From the NCBI GenBank assembly GCA_014383605.1, contig JACNHM010000409.1:1-10309 (forward strand): a stretch of 10,309 bases of DNA, read 5' to 3'. This document shows positions 5,571 through 10,309 of the stretch, piece after piece; within the stretch, counting starts at the first letter, position 1; every line of letters begins with the position of its first letter. The DNA is from Chloroflexota bacterium. Its GTDB lineage: Bacteria; Chloroflexota; Anaerolineae; UBA3071. Under the pieces are notes generated by a model. That model saw nothing but the letters and a program-made list of their open reading frames with translations. It did no database searches and had not been told where the DNA came from. The translations under genes and the position numbers were made by a program.

Positions 5571-5858
5571 TCAGCCCTCGATGCCCAACTCTTGGAGCAC
5601 CTCATCCAGATCGCGATATGCTTCTTCGTTGACCCGTTCCCGCTCTTCGATGAGCCGGCCCAGCATCATATGATCCACCAGTTCTTCCAGTTCTAACAGC
5701 CGTCTGTATTCGTCGAGACTGATGAGCACCGCTTCGATCTTGCCCCGCCGCTGGATGAACCAACGACGATCGGGCAAGCTGTCCAAAAGGTGGGAGAGCT
5801 GAGCAGCAGCTTTCGTACTGGTGATCAATTCATCAGGAGCGAGGAGAATTTCGGCCAT
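5571..5858 (-). CDS. Phd/YefM-like antitoxin (second module)
   Basis: The 95-residue product shows TSTKAAAQLSHLLDSL (about 13-28), the paired strands RRWFIQRRGKIEAVLISLDE (31-50), and then helices YRRLLELEELVDHMMLGRLI and ERERVNEEAYRDLDEVLQEL. This is Phd/YefM-type antitoxin architecture, with a DNA-binding N-terminus and acidic helical toxin-binding tail. A longer reading frame begins at 5918, but ATG 5858 has AAAGGAGGTG five bases upstream, one of the best ribosome binding sites in the window. The extra residues would also run across the promoter. It is the first gene of a two-gene leftward operon that diverges from the mutase. Confidence 0.85.
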   Translation of the reverse strand: MAEILLAPDELITSTKAAAQLSHLLDSLPDRRWFIQRRGKIEAVLISLDEYRRLLELEELVDHMMLGRLIEERERVNEEAYRDLDEVLQELGIEG

Positions 5859-5897
5859 AAGAACACCTCCTTTAACCCATGCTTTAACTCTGGTTAG

Positions 5898-5926
5898 ATT
5901 ATAGGCTAAAGTCTGCAAATCAGCAA
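5898..5926 (-). promoter_or_regulatory. Promoter of the second RelE/Phd operon
   Basis: On the minus strand TTGCTG (5926-5921) and TATAAT (5903-5898) are separated by 17 bases. The start would be near 5891, about 33 bases ahead of the antitoxin ATG. The -35 box is made of a GCAAATC repeat unit. Confidence 0.65.
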
Positions 5927-5945
5927 ATCACACATCGGCAAATCG
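5915..5945. repeat. GCAAATCA octamer mini-repeat
   Basis: GCAAATCA occurs at 5915-5922 and 5923-5930 in tandem, and GCAAATCG at 5938-5945, with a related GCGATCTG just after. It fills the space between the divergent antitoxin and mutase genes and overlaps the antitoxin -35 box. Confidence 0.55.
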
Positions 5946-5977
5946 GCGATCTGTGAGCAAACAGGGAGGCATTGCCC

Positions 5978-7657
<1,680 letters not shown>

Positions 7658-7720
7658 GCACGGGATAGCCCACCGAACCACGTTGCAGCCAGCATAGGCA
7701 ACAGAGGCTTACTTGGAGAA

Positions 7721-7747
7721 GTGAAACGGAGAATTTGAAATGTGATT

Positions 7748-7764
<17 letters not shown>
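7721..7764. repeat. Inverted and tandem CGTTTCA repeats at a convergent border
   Basis: GTGAAACG (7721-7728) is an 8-bp inverted match to CGTTTCAC (7751-7758). The right arm belongs to a tandem of CGTTTCA at 7751-7757 and 7758-7764. The structure lies between the convergent mutase and membrane-protein stops, so it could form a hairpin in both transcripts. The tandem part is translated as the VKRET tail of the membrane protein. Confidence 0.55.
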
Positions 7765-9166
<1,402 letters not shown>

Positions 9167-9173
9167 CTCGCTA

Positions 9174-9187
9174 ATCGCCTATCGCCT
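9174..9187. repeat. ATCGCCT heptamer mini-repeat
   Basis: Two perfect ATCGCCT units (9174-9180, 9181-9187) continue into ATCG. They lie directly upstream of the leftward ATG at 9166 and so would be in its leader. The unit sequence differs from the other mini-repeats in the window. Confidence 0.5.
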
Positions 9188-9219
9188 ATCGTAGTGATGG
9201 GGTGGTTAGGAGACGCTTT

Positions 9220-9241
9220 GTTCGAAACGGTCCCCTGACCG
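9220..9241 (-). repeat. Palindromic element, copy C (degenerate)
   Basis: On the minus strand CGGTCAGGGGACCG (9241-9228) matches 13 of 14 bases of the core in copies A and B. It is followed at the same spacing as in copy A by CGAAC (9224-9220). It lies 12 bases from copy B in opposite orientation, so the two form a head-to-head pair. Confidence 0.55.
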
Positions 9242-9253
9242 CCGTCCACACTG

Positions 9254-9281
9254 CTGCCGGTCAGGAGACCGGCAGGGAACC
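9254..9281 (+). repeat. Palindromic element, copy B (intergenic)
   Basis: Arms CTGCCGGTC (9254-9262) and GACCGGCAG (9267-9275) form a perfect 9-bp stem with loop AGGA, followed by GAACC (9277-9281). The two outer stem positions differ from copy A, yet pairing is preserved on both sides. Confidence 0.7.
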
Positions 9282-9298
9282 AGTCCAGTGGTGGAGAC

Positions 9299-9304
9299 AT
9301 TATA
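9299..9304 (-). promoter_or_regulatory. Candidate -10 box for the leftward membrane-protein gene
   Basis: The minus strand reads TATAAT within GGTGTATAAT, identical over ten bases to the box at 18-27. No convincing -35 hexamer is seen. A start here would give a leader of about 125 bases that contains palindrome copies B and C and the ATCGCCT repeat. Confidence 0.4.
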
Positions 9305-9346
9305 CACCAAAAGCCGCCAGACGCCTAGACTGATGGGAAGGGAACA

Positions 9347-10264
9347 ATGGCGACAGAACCGATGCGCTTGATCGTCAATCCCGTGGCCGGAAACGGCCAG
9401 GGGGCCAGGCTGTGGCCGCGGCTGCGAGAGGAGCTGCACGGGGAAGGGGCGGAGTTCGACCACGTGTTCACCGAAGGCCCCGACCACGCCGTGGTGCTGT
9501 CTCGCCAGGCCGTGGCCGATGGCTGCCGCCTGATCGCCGCCGTCGGCGGCGACGGCACGATCCACGAGGTGGTCAATGGTTTGGTGATTGACGGCCAGGT
9601 GCCCGAAGGGGTGGTGCTGGGGGCCATCTCTTGTGGCACGGGGTCGGACTTTGCCCGCACCGTGGGTCTGATGCAGGAACCGCTGGCCGCGGCCCGCCGG
9701 CTGGTGCACGGCTCAGATCGCCGCATTGACCTGGGGGTCATCCACTGCTGGCGAGAGGGGCAGGGGATCATCGAGTACTTTCCTAATGCCGCCGGGCTCG
9801 GCTTCGACGGCGAGGTGGCGCTCCGTGTGAACCGCAAGTCCAAGGCGGGCGGCGGAACCATCCCCTATCTCATCAGCCTGGTCGCCACCCTCATCACCTA
9901 CGAGAACAAGCCCGTCGTCGTCACCCTGGACGACCGCACGCTGCAGCAGCGGGCCAACGCCATCGTTGCCGCCAACGGGCGCTACTTCGGCGGGGGGATG
10001 CACATCGCGCCGGACGCCACGCCCGACGATGGCCTTTTCGACGTGGTCATCATCGGCGATGTGACGAAGCTGGAGCTGTTGCTGCAGGTGCCCCGCGTCT
10101 ATCGCGGCACGCACCTGACCCACCCCAAGGTGGACGTTTACCGCTCCCGCACCGTGCGCGTGGAATCGGCGCAGCGCTTGCTCCTGCAGGCGGATGGCGA
10201 GTATGTGGGTGAAGCGCCTGCTGCTTTTCGTCTGCTGCCCGGTGCGCTCACCGTGCGCACGTAG
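9347..10264 (+). CDS. Diacylglycerol kinase-family lipid kinase (YegS/DgkB-like)
   Basis: This 305-residue cytoplasmic or membrane-associated enzyme phosphorylates a lipid hydroxyl (diacylglycerol, sphingoid or related) using ATP. The DAGK catalytic domain opens with LIVNPVAGNGQG (8-19). The nucleotide-binding signature VGGDGTIHEVVNG is at 66-78, and GTGSDFAR (97-104) is the usual GTGNDFAR block with Ser for Asn. The C-terminal lobe contains YFGGGMHIAPDATPDDGLFD (213-232) and ends with ADGE (282-285), conserved for the metal-linked fold. The length is typical of the family. ATG 9347 has GGGAAGGGA four bases upstream. No transmembrane segment is present, unlike integral DgkA. The gene is divergent from the membrane protein and followed by a strong palindrome. 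Which lipid it uses cannot be told. Confidence 0.93.
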   Translation: MATEPMRLIVNPVAGNGQGARLWPRLREELHGEGAEFDHVFTEGPDHAVVLSRQAVADGCRLIAAVGGDGTIHEVVNGLVIDGQVPEGVVLGAISCGTGSDFARTVGLMQEPLAAARRLVHGSDRRIDLGVIHCWREGQGIIEYFPNAAGLGFDGEVALRVNRKSKAGGGTIPYLISLVATLITYENKPVVVTLDDRTLQQRANAIVAANGRYFGGGMHIAPDATPDDGLFDVVIIGDVTKLELLLQVPRVYRGTHLTHPKVDVYRSRTVRVESAQRLLLQADGEYVGEAPAAFRLLPGALTVRT

Positions 10265-10275
10265 TAGTTACCAAA

Positions 10276-10308
10276 AGACCTCCGAGGTCTCCCAGACCTC
10301 GGAGGTCT
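10276..10308. repeat. Perfect 15-bp-arm nested palindrome after the lipid kinase
   Basis: AGACCTCCGAGGTCT (10276-10290) and AGACCTCGGAGGTCT (10294-10308) are exact reverse complements with a CCC loop. Each arm is itself a near-palindrome (AGACCT/AGGTCT), so two small hairpins or one long one can form. It sits 12 bases after the kinase stop. It may end transcription or belong to a dispersed palindromic family; the window stops one base later, so any T run or further units cannot be seen. Confidence 0.75.
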
Positions 10309-10309
10309 G

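Noticed and set aside
5859..5918. Longer N-terminus for the second antitoxin
   Set aside because: It would begin inside the promoter -10/-35 region; ATG 5858 has an excellent ribosome binding site.

Overview
The window is GC-rich and densely coded on both strands. It carries 13 protein-coding genes that I consider real. Gene content (a split, small-subunit-dependent acyl-CoA mutase, a CobO-type adenosyltransferase, a GT-C-like membrane protein, many toxin-antitoxin modules) and the style of its intergenic mini-repeats suggest a bacterial chromosome of Chloroflexota (Anaerolineae-like) type. That placement is an impression from gene content, not a demonstrated assignment. Several recognisable sigma70-like promoters (TATAAT-type -10 boxes) are present, and ribosome binding sites decide several starts.

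Layout. (1) 1-988: a divergent promoter-like -10 box, a CGTTTCA heptamer repeat, then a SAM-dependent methyltransferase (+). (2) 1028-1702: a two-way terminator-like hairpin, then a leftward RelE/ParE toxin and Phd/YefM antitoxin operon with a near-consensus promoter and a palindromic operator candidate. (3) 1703-5222: a rightward run that begins with two tandem promoters. It holds a small helical protein plus a DUF6516/TumE-like protein, a terminator-like hairpin, cobO, a second and divergent pair of the same architecture, and a Vps62/DUF946-like protein. (4) 5257-5926: a second leftward RelE plus Phd/YefM module with its own promoter. (5) 5978-7657: an acyl-CoA mutase large subunit whose active-site positions look like isobutyryl-CoA mutase rather than classical methylmalonyl-CoA mutase. 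(6) 7748-9166: a leftward polytopic membrane protein of predicted GT-C type. (7) 9347-10264: a rightward diacylglycerol/lipid kinase, followed by a perfect 15-bp-arm palindrome at the window edge.

How the genes relate. CobO makes the adenosylated corrinoid that the mutase needs, but the mutase lacks its B12-binding domain and the small subunit is not in this window. Four toxin-antitoxin-like modules are interleaved with housekeeping genes in under 5 kb. The two DUF6516/TumE-like pairs flank cobO and appear to be diverged members of one family: both have the helical partner first, an ATGA overlap, and a KYG-plus-acidic motif in the partner.

The least expected non-coding signal is a small palindromic element with core GCCGGTCAGGAGACCGGC. 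It occurs three times between 8206 and 9281, once inside the membrane-protein gene. The two best copies differ by compensatory changes in the outer stem pairs. Separate 7-8-bp tandem mini-repeats sit at four gene borders.
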